This document shows positions 12,743-12,805 of a DNA stretch of 12,805 nucleotides, one piece after another. Every line of letters starts with the position of its first letter. The stretch's first letter is position 1. The notes under the pieces are model-generated. The model saw only the letters and a list, made by a program, of their open reading frames with translations, was not told the origin of the DNA and made no database searches. The position numbers and the translations under genes are program-made. The DNA is taken from contig QIGD01000053.1 in NCBI GenBank assembly GCA_003229935.1, positions 1 to 12,805 of the forward strand. Reading direction: 5' to 3'. Source of the stretch: Methanobacteriota archaeon. GTDB taxonomy: Archaea > Hydrothermarchaeota > Hydrothermarchaeia > Hydrothermarchaeales > BMS3B.

Positions 12743-12805
12743 CTTCCTGAGTCATAGGTGTATCTTGTGCTAGACCTCGAACAGGCATCAAATCGGTGTA
12801 TCCCA
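12720..12805 (-). CDS. tnpB: Probable TnpB C-terminal end (partial, runs off right edge)
   Basis: On the minus strand an open frame enters from the right edge and ends GYTDLMPVRGLAQDTPMTQE-AHDFSRG, stop TAG at 12720-12722. Only 27 codons are in the window, all after the expected RuvC and zinc-finger motifs, so no catalytic residue can be checked. The call rests on the tail: TnpB reading frames of IS200/IS605 elements commonly end in a variable segment whose last codons form the right-end hairpin, as here. TnpB is an RNA-guided nuclease whose omega-RNA is made from this 3' region. An undescribed gene that merely abuts the hairpin remains possible. Confidence 0.5.
   Translation of the reverse strand, partial: GYTDLMPVRGLAQDTPMTQEAHDFSRG

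Noticed and set aside
1..12805. CRISPR arrays, rRNA or tRNA genes
   Set aside because: No regularly spaced direct repeats and no tRNA or rRNA signatures were seen by eye on either strand.

Overview
The window is archaeal and most likely euryarchaeal. It carries a clustered archaeal/eukaryal-type translation set (aIF5B, ribosomal protein S6e, aIF2-gamma), an archaeal-type phosphoglycolate phosphatase, HdrC and HdrB of the heterodisulfide reductase family, and CbiZ, the archaeal cobinamide salvage enzyme. The DNA is AT-rich, codon use favours AGA/AGG and ATA, and TATA-like boxes (TTTATATA) precede several genes. The Hdr genes fit a methanogen, an alkane or methane oxidiser, or an Archaeoglobus-like lineage. 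The window alone does not decide among these.

Layout, left to right. (1) 1-1463, minus: 5' part of a membrane-anchored HdrD-like iron-sulfur oxidoreductase that runs off the left edge, preceded by a possible small gene. (2) 1832-2599, minus: a YprB-like DEDDy nuclease. (3) 2858-4962, plus: phosphoglycolate phosphatase, then an hdrC-hdrB pair overlapping by 4 bp, with no hdrA nearby. (4) 4963-5302: a mini-element with an IS200/IS605-like end hairpin, itself split by a 105-bp MITE-like insertion. (5) 5303-5687: a DsrE-family gene broken by a one-base frameshift. (6) 5707-7290, minus: a 62-aa four-cysteine protein and adenylosuccinate lyase. (7) 7379-7936, plus: CbiZ, followed by a second mini-element. 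(8) 8168-11590, minus: operon infB-rps6e-aif2g, transcribed in that order, with stop codons embedded in the next gene's ribosome-binding site and an apparent AUA start for aIF2-gamma. (9) 11707-12805: a third mini-element, a shortened glutamyl-tRNA-reductase-like gene whose stop codon lies inside that element, and the 3' end of what appears to be a tnpB gene at the right edge.

How the parts fit. The housekeeping genes (translation factors, purB, phosphoglycolate phosphatase) are intact and ordinary. The two Hdr loci suggest thiol/disulfide-linked electron transfer, one membrane-bound and one soluble. Much of the remaining non-coding structure is a family of roughly 46-154 bp palindromic elements, at 5015-5173, 7963-8116 and 11711-11756, whose ends resemble the hairpin end of the tnpB element at the right edge. 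They have modified this locus: one trapped a MITE in its hairpin loop, and another supplies the stop codon of the hemA-like gene. That gene also lacks the catalytic cysteine expected of glutamyl-tRNA reductase, so it is either a decaying copy or a repurposed paralogue.
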